From: RGIG9608 sp045612365
GTDB lineage: Bacteria; Bacteroidota; Bacteroidia; Bacteroidales; Paludibacteraceae
NCBI GenBank assembly: GCA_045612365.1
Contig: JAZKYY010000017.1
Location: forward strand, 341,802 to 405,801
Direction of reading: 5' to 3'
DNA length: 64,000 nt
Each line of letters begins with the position of its first letter. Positions within the stretch are counted from its first letter, which is position 1. The position numbers were made by a program, and so were the translations under genes. Shown here piece after piece: positions 15,666 to 23,933 of this stretch. The notes under the pieces are model-generated. The model saw only the letters and a list, made by a program, of their open reading frames with translations. It was not told where the DNA came from and did no database searches.

Positions 15666-16136
15666 TTAATATTCAGTTCTTTGTACAGCCGCGTAATTGA
15701 TCTTTAAGGCATATGCTCGACGAAGCGCTTGCTTGACATCGGTTACTATACCCATACGAGTATCCTTATCGGCTTTGATTGAAATAGTCAATAAGTTTTG
15801 ATCTTCTTCCTTCATCGCACTACGTTCGCGAACTACATACTCTTCCAACTGATTGATATCAGCAAAAGCGTCGTCCAATTGAATACGAGTTTCTGAACCA
15901 TAAGCTTTTTGATATTCACGTTTTGGCTCTCCCATATAAATGTAGCGAACAAGTGTTTTCTTTTCCAACTTTTGTAGTTCGGTAGCTTCTGGAGGACGAA
16001 TAGTAACCATATAAGTTACTTCTTTCATAGAAGTTACTGTCATAAAGAAGAACAAAAGCATAAAAATAATGTCAGGTAATGATGCTGTACTAATCGCTGG
16101 CAAATCTTTGCCACCTTTTTTTCTAATCTTTGCCAT
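15666..16136 (-). CDS. ExbD/TolR family protein (second copy)
   Basis: 156 residues. One N-terminal membrane helix contains the essential aspartate, in SLPDIIFMLLFFF, followed by a periplasmic domain. ExbD proteins use the proton gradient with ExbB to energise TonB-dependent outer-membrane transport. Its start overlaps the stop of the preceding exbD by one base, which indicates translational coupling. Two exbD genes in series behind one exbB is a usual Bacteroidetes arrangement. No tonB gene follows here. Confidence 0.9.
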   Translation of the reverse strand: MAKIRKKGGKDLPAISTASLPDIIFMLLFFFMTVTSMKEVTYMVTIRPPEATELQKLEKKTLVRYIYMGEPKREYQKAYGSETRIQLDDAFADINQLEEYVVRERSAMKEEDQNLLTISIKADKDTRMGIVTDVKQALRRAYALKINYAAVQRTEY

Positions 16137-16720
16137 TATTTTTTTCCTCCATAATTTTTAGGTTCGGCTTCTGAGATACGTTGAGGATAGATTTTTTGAA
16201 TCGCTTTTTGACGATCTTCATCTAAAGCATCGTATGCTACACCGAATTTTTCTTTTGCAATCTCATTTCTCAATTCATTATAAGCCGCTACTAATTCGTT
16301 TTGAACTTCAATATACGCTTGATATTGTGTGTAACGGTCATTCTGAAGAGAGATAATATGATCTTTTGTAACTTCTACTTCTCCAAAAAATTCAACGTCA
16401 ATCTTTTCTCGTTTAGGAAGATTAGGATCGTTAAATTCGTTCTTGATGAAAGTTTTTGCTTTTTCTCTCAAATCCTTTACGTCAATAACCTCTCCTTGCA
16501 CAAGCAATTGGTTGTTACTATTCAACAATACAATGAATGTGTTACGTTTGTTTACCTCCATGTTTGGTTTTTCAATGTTTGGAGGAAGAGGTTGTGGCAA
16601 ACGGCGTGAAAGCCCTTTGTCCACAGACATTGTTGTTGTTACAAGGAAGAAGATAAGTAACAAAAAGGCAATGTCAGCCATTGAACTTGCATTGATTTCT
16701 TGAACTTTCTTTTTTCCCAT
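16136..16720 (-). CDS. ExbD/TolR family protein (first copy)
   Basis: 194 residues. The N-terminal membrane helix carries the conserved aspartate in MADIAFLLLIFFL. The periplasmic part is longer than in the second copy and has a charged insertion around residues 80-180. It is expected to form a proton channel with the ExbB encoded at the head of the operon. Spacing to the upstream membrane-protein gene is 21 bases. Confidence 0.9.
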   Translation of the reverse strand: MGKKKVQEINASSMADIAFLLLIFFLVTTTMSVDKGLSRRLPQPLPPNIEKPNMEVNKRNTFIVLLNSNNQLLVQGEVIDVKDLREKAKTFIKNEFNDPNLPKREKIDVEFFGEVEVTKDHIISLQNDRYTQYQAYIEVQNELVAAYNELRNEIAKEKFGVAYDALDEDRQKAIQKIYPQRISEAEPKNYGGKK

Positions 16721-16741
16721 TTTGAAAAATTTGTTATTGAG

Positions 16742-17215
16742 TTATTTTAATTTAGAATAAATCATTGAGCCAAACAAAGCCAATAAAGTGCCAGCTCCTA
16801 ATGTGTAAGCTACATACAAGCACATATCAGAATATTGAGCCCAGAATCCAGTATTGTCTGTTCCTTCGTAACCAATGATATTGATAGTTTCTGCGCTACC
16901 TAATGCCCAAGAGATTGCGAAAATAGCTACAATTAGCAAAATAACTAACGACGATACGATTCCTTTTTTAGGATTTGCAATAAACGTTTTGATAAATTGC
17001 ATAACGGAAACTGCCAAAGTGATTAGCACTACCAAAGCACAAAGAACATATGTCCAGTTTAACAATAAGTTTGTGTAAACAGGCTCATCCCATTCTGTTC
17101 CTGCGATGTCAATAGTGTTGCTTCCGCCTACAAAAAACAAAACCGTAATCACCAATGAAGCTGCAAAAAGCAACCATAGTGATATTTTTGGTAATAGTTT
17201 TATGAATTTAGACAT
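16742..17215 (-). CDS. Membrane protein of the ExbB/ExbD operon
   Basis: 157 residues with four predicted membrane helices (about 10-28, 45-65, 85-105, 130-150). No catalytic motif is visible. A protein of this kind commonly lies between exbB and exbD in Bacteroidales, and its conserved place suggests it assists the ExbB-ExbD motor, but the function is unknown. It is separated from exbB by 18 bases. Confidence 0.75.
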   Translation of the reverse strand: MSKFIKLLPKISLWLLFAASLVITVLFFVGGSNTIDIAGTEWDEPVYTNLLLNWTYVLCALVVLITLAVSVMQFIKTFIANPKKGIVSSLVILLIVAIFAISWALGSAETINIIGYEGTDNTGFWAQYSDMCLYVAYTLGAGTLLALFGSMIYSKLK

Positions 17216-17233
17216 AATGTGTTTCCTTTATTT

Positions 17234-18010
17234 TTATTTAGATTGTTTTACTACGATATCCAATAAAGAGATAGAAGAATCTTCCATTTCGTTTACTGCA
17301 GAGTCAATGCAAGACAAGATGTAGTTGTAGAAAATTTGAAGAATGATAGCAACAATAAGACCAGTCACTGTAGTCAACAACGCAACTTTAATACCTCCTG
17401 CTACAATTGTTGCAGAAATATCACCAGCTTGTTGAATCATGTCGAATGCTTGAATCATACCGATAACTGTACCCATGAATCCCAACATAGGAGCCAAAGC
17501 GATAAATAGAGAAATCCAAGAAAGATTCTTTTCTAACAATCCCATTTGAACTGATCCGTAAGAAGCAACTGTTTTTTCTACCACGTCAACACCTTCGTTG
17601 TAGCGAGAAAGGCCTTGATAGAAGATAGAAGCAACTGGTCCGCGAGTATTGCGGCATACTTCTAAAGCAGCGTCTACGCCACCTTCTGCCCAAGCTTTTT
17701 CAATGTCTTCAAGTAATTTTTTTGAATTTACTTTTGAAAGGTTCAAATACAAAATACGTTCGATACACAATGCCAAACCGAAAATCAAACAGAATACTAC
17801 AGTTGACATAAATCCAGCACCACCTTCGATAAATTTAATCTTAAGTGCTTTGTGCATACCTACCATTGCACCTTCTTCAGCGTCTTCTGCTACTGCTGCA
17901 ACTTGTTCTGTTGCGTCATTGTTTTCTGCAGGCTCTTGAGCCATTACATTTACTGACATTCCGAATAATAGAACTGCAAAGAATGTCAAATTAAGAATTA
18001 CTTTTTTCAT
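17234..18010 (-). CDS. ExbB/TolQ/MotA family proton-channel protein
   Basis: 258 residues. An N-terminal signal-like segment (1-24, ending VMAQE) and an acidic stretch precede three membrane helices. The last two contain the family core APMLGFMGTVIGMIQAF and KVALLTTVTGLIVAIILQ. ExbB forms a pentamer around ExbD helices and harvests the proton-motive force. The extra leader peptide is common in Bacteroidetes homologues. First gene of a four-gene minus-strand operon. tRNA-Ser lies 51 bases upstream in the same orientation. Confidence 0.92.
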   Translation of the reverse strand: MKKVILNLTFFAVLLFGMSVNVMAQEPAENNDATEQVAAVAEDAEEGAMVGMHKALKIKFIEGGAGFMSTVVFCLIFGLALCIERILYLNLSKVNSKKLLEDIEKAWAEGGVDAALEVCRNTRGPVASIFYQGLSRYNEGVDVVEKTVASYGSVQMGLLEKNLSWISLFIALAPMLGFMGTVIGMIQAFDMIQQAGDISATIVAGGIKVALLTTVTGLIVAIILQIFYNYILSCIDSAVNEMEDSSISLLDIVVKQSK

Positions 18011-18061
18011 TTTTTTTCTTTTTTAGTTTAAAATAATAAAATTAATAATAAAAAAAATCTG

Positions 18062-18149
18062 CGGAGGGAAAGGGATTCGAACCCTTGATACACTTTAGGC
18101 GTATACACGCTTTCCAGGCGTGCCTCTTCAACCACTCGAGCACCTCTCC
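18062..18149 (-). tRNA. tRNA-Ser (anticodon GGA)
   Basis: Minus strand, 88 nt, with a long variable arm typical of class II tRNAs. The anticodon stem CACGC/GCGTG encloses CTGGAAA, giving GGA. The T arm is AAGGG-TTCGAAT-CCCTT and the discriminator is G. The acceptor stem GGAGAGG with TCCCTCC has one apparent A-C mismatch at the fifth pair and a G-T pair at the seventh. CCA is not encoded. Confidence 0.88.
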
Positions 18150-18250
18150 AAAAAACGGTCGCAAGTTAGTAAAAAATCTAGATATCAAAATTAATTAGCG
18201 GGGTTTTTTTGATAAAAGAGACGTGAATGTGGTCAAACTTTTGACTTACT

Positions 18251-18283
18251 TTTGTTTAAGTTTATATATTTTTGATAATTTTG
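18251..18283 (+). promoter_or_regulatory. Promoter for the guanine deaminase gene
   Basis: TTTG (18251-18254) and TAATTTTG (18276-18283) are separated by 21 bases, a good Bacteroidetes sigma-ABfr type pair. The start codon lies 28 bases further on. Confidence 0.7.
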
Positions 18284-18311
18284 CTATGAAAAGATAGAGG
18301 GAGGATATGTT

Positions 18312-18779
18312 ATGTATGAAGAGAAATTTATGCTACAAGCAATAAAAGCTTCGATGAAAAATGTTGAAAATGGCGGAGGACCATTTGGAGCGGTGATAGT
18401 GAAGGATGGAAAGATTATTGCTGTTGGAACAAATCGAGTAACTTGTAATAATGATCCTACGGCTCATGCTGAGGTGCAAGCTATCAGAAAAGCTGCAAAA
18501 AAACTTAAGACTTTTAATCTTTCGGGTTGTGAAATCTATACTTCATGCGAACCTTGCCCAATGTGTTTGGGCGCTATTTATTGGGCTCGTATTGATAGAA
18601 TTTATTATGGAAACACAAAGGAAGATGCTGCAAAAATTGGTTTTGATGATTCGTTTATTTATCAGGAATTGGAACTTGATAAGAAAAAAAGAAAAGTGGA
18701 AATGCTCCAATTTTTGCCTGAGCAAGCAAAAGATACCTTTGTCCGTTGGCTGGAAAAAGAAGATAAGATAGAATACTGA
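18312..18779 (+). CDS. guaD: Guanine deaminase (cytidine-deaminase fold)
   Basis: 155 residues. Zinc site: H52-A-E54 and PCPMC (C82, C85). The sequence resembles Bacillus subtilis GuaD over its whole length, including FDDSFIYQE near the C-terminus, which is absent from tRNA adenosine deaminase TadA. GuaD converts guanine to xanthine in purine salvage. A tRNA deaminase role is the alternative, but the C-terminal segment argues against it. Monocistronic, with its own promoter, convergent with the sigma-factor gene 24 bases away. Confidence 0.8.
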   Translation: MYEEKFMLQAIKASMKNVENGGGPFGAVIVKDGKIIAVGTNRVTCNNDPTAHAEVQAIRKAAKKLKTFNLSGCEIYTSCEPCPMCLGAIYWARIDRIYYGNTKEDAAKIGFDDSFIYQELELDKKKRKVEMLQFLPEQAKDTFVRWLEKEDKIEY

Positions 18780-18803
18780 TGCTCAAAATAGGGAATATTT
18801 TTT

Positions 18804-19403
18804 TTAAGCAGAGTAAGTTTCTTTCTCTAGAATTTTTCCTTTTGTCATTTTTTTGAGATTAATAATGGCATAGCGCATTCTCCCTAGTGCGGTATTTATG
18901 CTGACGTTTGTTTTTTCTGCAATTTCATTGAAGCTCATGTTTTTGTAAAAGCGCATTACAACTACTTCTTTTTGTTCTTTGGGAAGAAATTTAATCATTT
19001 TTGCAATGTCATTGAGTTGGTTTTCCCAAATTAAAGTATCTTCAATGTTTCTATCTGCTATGTTTATGCTGTTTGAAAGGTTAAATTCATTGTCGTCATT
19101 AGAGAATGTGTTTTCGTATGATGTTTTTCTATAATGATCAATGATTAGGTTGTGCGCGATACGATTGATCCATGCAATGAATTTTCCGTTTTCGGTGTAA
19201 TTTCCCTTCTTTATATTCATAATGGCTTTTATGAATGTTTCTTGGAAAATGTCATCCGCTAAATCGTTGTTCTTGGTTGCAAATAAGATGTAACCATAAA
19301 CACGATCTTTGTTTCTCTGAATTAAAAGTTCAAAAGCTTGATTATTTCCTGATGCATATAGTTTAACCAACTCTTCGTCGGTAAACTTTGATATATTTTT
19401 CAT
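18804..19403 (-). CDS. ECF-type RNA polymerase sigma factor
   Basis: 199 residues. Region 2 is seen in DRVYGYILFATKNNDLADDIFQETF (read as overlapping blocks DRVYGYI and LADDIFQETF). Region 4 is seen in EVVVMRFYKNMSFNEIAEK with the helix-turn-helix ending in GRMRYAIINL. No anti-sigma gene is adjacent, so the control signal is unknown. The promoter upstream matches the housekeeping consensus rather than an obvious autoregulated one. The gene is separate from the DUF2490 gene by 137 bases. Confidence 0.9.
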   Translation of the reverse strand: MKNISKFTDEELVKLYASGNNQAFELLIQRNKDRVYGYILFATKNNDLADDIFQETFIKAIMNIKKGNYTENGKFIAWINRIAHNLIIDHYRKTSYENTFSNDDNEFNLSNSINIADRNIEDTLIWENQLNDIAKMIKFLPKEQKEVVVMRFYKNMSFNEIAEKTNVSINTALGRMRYAIINLKKMTKGKILEKETYSA

Positions 19404-19482
19404 TACTTTTTAGGTTAAAACAAAAAGTAGACGTGTTCAATAGGCATCAAGAATTTAGAGATTGATTATTTTTTATGATGGG

Positions 19483-19513
19483 CAAAAGTACAATATTTTT
19501 TGTTTTGACCAAA
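19483..19513 (-). promoter_or_regulatory. Promoter for the ECF sigma factor gene
   Basis: On the minus strand, TTTG (19513-19510) and TACTTTTG (19490-19483) are spaced by 19 bases. A leader of about 73 bases follows. Confidence 0.7.
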
Positions 19514-19540
19514 AAAGTCTTTGAAAACCTTATAGCAGAC

Positions 19541-20230
19541 TTAATTGTTCTTTCTATATAAATTAAGTGTGTAGAAAATGCCGATAATATGTGTGTGTGT
19601 TTTTATCAATATGTTATCTATGTAAGGAGGATTGAAATTGATGTCAAATCGGTAATAAAAGTCAAATTGATTTAAGCTGTTAATTTTCCACTTAAAATTA
19701 AGTTCAGTACGCATCTTCTCTATGTATTGTTTTTGTGAATCGTTTAGCGTGTTCGTTAATTCAAAGGAAAGAGAAGGAGTGATAGGGACGGTTTTTGCAG
19801 AATAGTCCAATTGTAACTTTGAGCGTAGTATCCATTTAATGTTGTTTTTGTTGCTTAATGTAAATTCAGGACGTTCTCGAAGAGATAATTGCCATCGATT
19901 CATTTTGTAGTTTCCAATCAAATCCAGATGTCCTCGATGTTTTGTGTCTAATTTGTCGGAGAGAATAAATGTGTATGATACTCCTGTTTTGAAGTAGTTA
20001 TTGACTTTATAGTTTAATGATAAAATAGAGTGTAATTGGTCAAATTTTGTTGATATTTGATTTAGTCTTGCTTCTTCGCTCCATTTGAGTGTTAGTCCTT
20101 TGTATAGTTCTCCGTTGATATGAAAACCAAATCTGCTAGAAAGGTCAGATGTGGGTTTGTTTGATTGTGCGGATGTTACAAATGGTAATAATGCGAATAT
20201 AAGAATGGTGAATAAAAAGTGCTTTTTCAT
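19541..20230 (-). CDS. DUF2490 family outer-membrane beta-barrel-like protein
   Basis: 229 residues. Signal peptide 1-21, then an alternating pattern of short hydrophobic and polar strands, with KWSEEARLNQ, a tract YKVNNYFKTGVSYTF, and WQLSLRERPEF, typical of DUF2490 proteins. The C-terminal residues are not a classical aromatic end. It is probably an outer-membrane barrel or periplasmic beta protein of unknown function. Divergent from rpsL. Confidence 0.75.
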   Translation of the reverse strand: MKKHFLFTILIFALLPFVTSAQSNKPTSDLSSRFGFHINGELYKGLTLKWSEEARLNQISTKFDQLHSILSLNYKVNNYFKTGVSYTFILSDKLDTKHRGHLDLIGNYKMNRWQLSLRERPEFTLSNKNNIKWILRSKLQLDYSAKTVPITPSLSFELTNTLNDSQKQYIEKMRTELNFKWKINSLNQFDFYYRFDINFNPPYIDNILIKTHTHIIGIFYTLNLYRKNN

Positions 20231-20253
20231 GAAATGTTCTATGTTTGTAGGTG

Positions 20254-20261
20254 CAAATATA
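20254..20261 (-). promoter_or_regulatory. -7 box (TATATTTG) for the DUF2490 gene
   Basis: Minus-strand TAnnTTTG 24 bases upstream of the start codon. Confidence 0.55.
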
Positions 20262-20322
20262 GGTAAAAATCAAGTTTTTGGCTTGTTTGTTGATTTCTTT
20301 GAAAAAAAATAAAGGCAAAGAT

Positions 20323-20351
20323 TTTGGAATAAAAAAAATGTTATATCTTTG
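20323..20351 (+). promoter_or_regulatory. Promoter of the str (rpsL-rpsG-fusA) operon
   Basis: TTTG (20323-20326) and TATCTTTG (20344-20351) are spaced by 17 bases. The leader before rpsL is about 54 bases and AT-rich. Confidence 0.75.
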
Positions 20352-20408
20352 CAAGCCGATTTTGGAGCAAAATATATTGAATAATTTACATATAATAATT
20401 AAAAGAAA

Positions 20409-20783
20409 ATGCCTACAATTCAACAGTTAGTAAGAAAAGGGAGAGTAGTTTTGGGAGATAAAAGTAAATCTCCTGCATTGGATTCTTGCCCACAACGAAG
20501 AGGTGTTTGTGTGCGTGTTTATACAACAACGCCTAAAAAACCTAATTCAGCTATGCGTAAAGTAGCACGTGTGCGTTTGACAAATCAAAAAGAAGTGAAC
20601 GCATATATCATGGGTGAAGGCCACAATTTGCAAGAACACTCTATTGTATTGGTGCGTGGTGGTCGTGTTAAAGACTTGCCAGGTGTTCGTTATCACATTG
20701 TGCGTGGAACGCTTGATACAGCAGGTGTAAACGGTCGTTTGCAACGCAGGTCGAAGTATGGAGCTAAAAGACCTAAAAAATAA
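20409..20783 (+). CDS. rpsL: Ribosomal protein S12
   Basis: 124 residues, a decoding-centre protein of the small subunit. The PKKPNSAMRKVARV loop and the RVKDLPGVRYH loop are intact. Both carry lysine at the positions where streptomycin-resistance changes usually arise, so the wild-type form is present. First gene of the str operon, followed by an unusually long gap before rpsG. Confidence 0.98.
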   Translation: MPTIQQLVRKGRVVLGDKSKSPALDSCPQRRGVCVRVYTTTPKKPNSAMRKVARVRLTNQKEVNAYIMGEGHNLQEHSIVLVRGGRVKDLPGVRYHIVRGTLDTAGVNGRLQRRSKYGAKRPKK

Positions 20784-20798
20784 GCTCTACTAAGTAAT

Positions 20799-20806
20799 TA
20801 ATTTTG
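20799..20806 (+). promoter_or_regulatory. Possible internal -7 box (TAATTTTG) before rpsG
   Basis: Consensus TAnnTTTG just after the rpsL stop. It might give rpsG and fusA extra transcription. No -33 element is evident. Confidence 0.35.
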
Positions 20807-20903
20807 TTGTTTGAGTTATTGGGCTGAACCGACGGTTGAGTAAATGTTTCGGAGGAAGCGTTGAAGACAGCGTAAGCAACCAAAACTAAAAATTGTAAAA
20901 AAA

Positions 20904-21380
20904 ATGAGAAAATCAACACCTAAAAAAAGGGTTGTTTTACCAGACCCTATTTTTAACGAAGTTATGGTTACGAAATTCGTAAACCATTTGATGTATGATG
21001 GAAAAAAAAGTATTGCTTTTGATATTTTCTATTCGTCGCTCGACTTAGTAAAAGCAAAACTTTCTAATGAAGAGAAAACTCCTCTTGAAATTTGGAAACA
21101 AGCATTAGACAACATTACTCCTCAAGTTGAAGTGAAATCTCGTCGTATTGGAGGTGCTACATTCCAAGTTCCTACTGAAATCCGTCCTGATCGTAAGGAA
21201 TCGATTTCAATGAAAAATCTAATTATTTATTCTAGAAAAAGAAGTGGACGTTCGATGGCTGAAAAATTGGCTGGAGAGATCGTTGATGCTTACAATAATC
21301 AAGGTGGTGCATTTAAACGTAAGGAAGATATGCATCGTATGGCAGAAGCAAACCGTGCGTTTGCGCATTTCCGTTTCTAA
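20904..21380 (+). CDS. rpsG: Ribosomal protein S7
   Basis: 158 residues; nucleates the 3' domain of 16S rRNA. Recognised by RKSTPKKR at the N-terminus, VEVKSRRIGGATFQVP and the C-terminal HRMAEANRAFAHFRF. It follows rpsL after 120 bases that contain small inverted repeats. In Escherichia coli S7 represses its own operon by binding the rpsL-rpsG gap, and a similar control may apply here. Confidence 0.98.
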   Translation: MRKSTPKKRVVLPDPIFNEVMVTKFVNHLMYDGKKSIAFDIFYSSLDLVKAKLSNEEKTPLEIWKQALDNITPQVEVKSRRIGGATFQVPTEIRPDRKESISMKNLIIYSRKRSGRSMAEKLAGEIVDAYNNQGGAFKRKEDMHRMAEANRAFAHFRF

Positions 21381-21399
21381 TTTTTAAGTCTAAAAAAGA

Positions 21400-23517
21400 A
21401 TGGCAAAGAAAGATTTACAATACACAAGAAATATCGGTATCATGGCTCACATTGATGCTGGTAAGACAACAACATCTGAGCGTATCCTTTTTTATACAGG
21501 TTTGACACATAAAATTGGTGAAACTCATGATGGTACTGCGACTATGGACTGGATGGCGCAAGAGCAAGAGCGTGGTATTACTATTACTTCTGCTGCTACA
21601 ACGACATTCTGGAAGTATTTGAATAATCAATATAAAATTAACTTGATTGACACTCCGGGACACGTTGACTTTACTGTAGAGGTAGAGCGTTCATTGCGTA
21701 TTCTTGATGGTGCAGTTGCAACATTCTGTGCGGTTGGTGGTGTAGAACCTCAATCAGAAACTGTTTGGCGTCAAGCGGATAAATATAATGTGCCTCGTAT
21801 TGGTTATGTGAATAAGATGGACCGTTCGGGTGCGAACTTCTACGATGTTTTGACACAAATTAAAGAAGTGCTAGGAGCCAATCCTTGTGCTATTCAGTTG
21901 CCAATTGGAGCAGAAGAAAACTTCAAAGGAGTTATTGACTTGATTCGTATGAAGGCTATTTTGTGGCATGATGAATCGATGGGAGCTGATTATTCTTTGG
22001 AAGAAATTCCTGCAGATATGAAAGACGAAGCAGAAGAGTGGAGAGATAAAATGCTTGAAAACTTAGCGAACTTCGATGATGCTTTCATGGAAAAATACTT
22101 TGAGGATCCAGCATCGATTACAGAAGAAGAGATTCATGCTGTAGTGCGTAAGGCTACTGTGGCTATGCAAATTAATCCAATTATTTGTGGTTCTTCTTTC
22201 AAAAATAAAGGTGTTCAGCCTTTGTTGGATGCAGTTTGTGCTTATTTGCCTTCTCCATTGGATACTCCTGTTACAGAGGGAACTGATCCAAATGATCCTG
22301 AAAAAACTTTAAGTCGTAAACCAGATGAATCTGAACCTTTGTGTGCTTTAGCATTTAAAATTGCTACAGACCCATATGTGGGACGTTTGTGTTTCTTCCG
22401 TGTATACTCAGGTCGTTTGGATGCAGGATCTTATGTTTATAATCCACGTTCGGGTAAAAAAGAGCGTATTTCTCGTATTTTCCAAATGCACTCAAATAAG
22501 CAAAATCCTGTAGATTTTATTGGTGCTGGAGATATTGGTGCTGGAGTTGGATTTAAGGATATCCGTACAGGTGATACTCTTTGTGCAGAAAACGCTCCTA
22601 TTGTTCTTGAATCAATGGACTTCCCTGATCCAGTTATTGGTATTGCGGTTGAGCCAAAATCACAAGCTGATGTAGACAAATTAGGTATTGGTTTGGCAAA
22701 ATTAGCAGAAGAAGACCCAACATTTACTGTAAAGACGGATGAACAAACAGGCCAAACTGTAATCTCTGGTATGGGAGAACTTCACTTGGAAATTATTATT
22801 GACCGTTTGAAACGTGAATTTAAAGTAGAATGTAACCAAGGTCGTCCACAAGTATCTTATAAAGAAACAATTACTCAAACTGTTGAGTTGCGTGAGGTTT
22901 ATAAGAAACAATCTGGTGGCCGTGGTAAGTTTGCTGATATCATTGTAAAAGTTGGCCCAGCTGATGAAGGATGGGAAACAGGTTTGCAATTTGTTGATGA
23001 GGTAAAAGGAGGTAATGTTCCAAAAGAGTTTATCCCTTCGGTACAAAAAGGTTTCCAGATGGCAATGAAGAATGGTGTTTTGGCTGGATATCCTGTTGAT
23101 ACATTGAAAGTGACTTTGGTTGATGGTTCTTATCACCCAGTTGACTCGGATCAATTGTCATACGAAATTTGTGCTCAAATTGCGTTTAAGAATGCTTGTG
23201 CAAAAGCGCGCCCTGCTTTGTTGGAACCAATTATGAAGTTGGAAGTTGTTACTCCAGAAGAAAGTATGGGTGATGTGATTGGAGACTTGAACAAACGTCG
23301 TGGTCAAGTAGAAGGAATGGAAAGTAGCCGTACTGGTGCACGTATTGTTAAAGCGAAAGTTCCATTGGCAGAAATGTTTGGATATGTTACTGCTTTGAGA
23401 ACAATTACATCTGGTCGTGCAACTTCTTCAATGGAATTCTCTCACTATGCTGAGGTTACTACGACAATCGCAAAAGCTGTGGTTGAAGAGGCTAAAGGAA
23501 GAGTGGAATTGTTGTAA
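21400..23517 (+). CDS. fusA: Elongation factor G
   Basis: 705 residues. GTPase motifs are all present: AHIDAGKTT (G1), GITITSAATT (switch I), DTPGHVDF (G3) and NKMDRSGA (G4), then domains II-V ending EEAKGRVELL. It drives ribosomal translocation and, with RRF, recycling. It starts 19 bases after rpsG. A strong hairpin and a promoter-like box separate it from the S10 operon. Some Bacteroidetes carry a second EF-G paralogue elsewhere; this copy lies in the canonical str position. Confidence 0.98.
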   Translation: MAKKDLQYTRNIGIMAHIDAGKTTTSERILFYTGLTHKIGETHDGTATMDWMAQEQERGITITSAATTTFWKYLNNQYKINLIDTPGHVDFTVEVERSLRILDGAVATFCAVGGVEPQSETVWRQADKYNVPRIGYVNKMDRSGANFYDVLTQIKEVLGANPCAIQLPIGAEENFKGVIDLIRMKAILWHDESMGADYSLEEIPADMKDEAEEWRDKMLENLANFDDAFMEKYFEDPASITEEEIHAVVRKATVAMQINPIICGSSFKNKGVQPLLDAVCAYLPSPLDTPVTEGTDPNDPEKTLSRKPDESEPLCALAFKIATDPYVGRLCFFRVYSGRLDAGSYVYNPRSGKKERISRIFQMHSNKQNPVDFIGAGDIGAGVGFKDIRTGDTLCAENAPIVLESMDFPDPVIGIAVEPKSQADVDKLGIGLAKLAEEDPTFTVKTDEQTGQTVISGMGELHLEIIIDRLKREFKVECNQGRPQVSYKETITQTVELREVYKKQSGGRGKFADIIVKVGPADEGWETGLQFVDEVKGGNVPKEFIPSVQKGFQMAMKNGVLAGYPVDTLKVTLVDGSYHPVDSDQLSYEICAQIAFKNACAKARPALLEPIMKLEVVTPEESMGDVIGDLNKRRGQVEGMESSRTGARIVKAKVPLAEMFGYVTALRTITSGRATSSMEFSHYAEVTTTIAKAVVEEAKGRVELL

Positions 23518-23523
23518 AAAAGA

Positions 23524-23563
23524 AACATTTCGGGTTAGCGAATGACTCTTAACCCGAAATGTT
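23524..23563 (+). terminator. 14-bp hairpin between fusA and rpsJ
   Basis: AACATTTCGGGTTA (23524-23537) pairs perfectly with TAACCCGAAATGTT (23550-23563) around a 12-base loop. It is followed by AT-rich sequence but no clean T-run, so it may be a partial terminator, an attenuator or a processing site. Confidence 0.6.
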
Positions 23564-23571
23564 ATTTAAAA

Positions 23572-23579
23572 TATTTTTG
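23572..23579 (+). promoter_or_regulatory. -7 box (TATTTTTG) for the S10 operon
   Basis: TAnnTTTG 24 bases before the rpsJ ATG, just after the hairpin. It suggests a separate start for the S10 cluster. Confidence 0.5.
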
Positions 23580-23603
23580 TAAAACTTTAAAATTAAACTG
23601 ACA

Positions 23604-23909
23604 ATGAGTCAAAAAATTAGAATTAAACTAAAATCTTACGATCACAATTTGGTTGATAAATCAGCTGAAAAGATTGTGAAGACTGTAAAAGCTACTGGTG
23701 CGACTGTAAGTGGTCCAATTCCTTTGCCAACGCATAAGCGTATTTTTACAGTAAATCGTTCAACATTCGTAAATAAAAAATCTCGCGAACAATTTGAACT
23801 TTCGTCTTATAAACGTTTGATTGACATTTATAATTCAAGCGCAAAAACTGTTGATGCTTTGATGAAGTTGGAATTGCCAAGCGGAGTGGAAGTGGAAATT
23901 AAAGTATAG
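23604..23909 (+). CDS. rpsJ: Ribosomal protein S10
   Basis: 101 residues. Contains IRIKLKSYDHNLVD, the GPIPLPTHKRIFTV loop and SREQFELSSYKRLIDI. It is part of the 30S head and, in many bacteria, a partner in NusB-mediated antitermination. Head gene of the S10 cluster. Confidence 0.98.
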   Translation: MSQKIRIKLKSYDHNLVDKSAEKIVKTVKATGATVSGPIPLPTHKRIFTVNRSTFVNKKSREQFELSSYKRLIDIYNSSAKTVDALMKLELPSGVEVEIKV

Positions 23910-23933
23910 TTATAATTTATAAAAAAAATTGAA

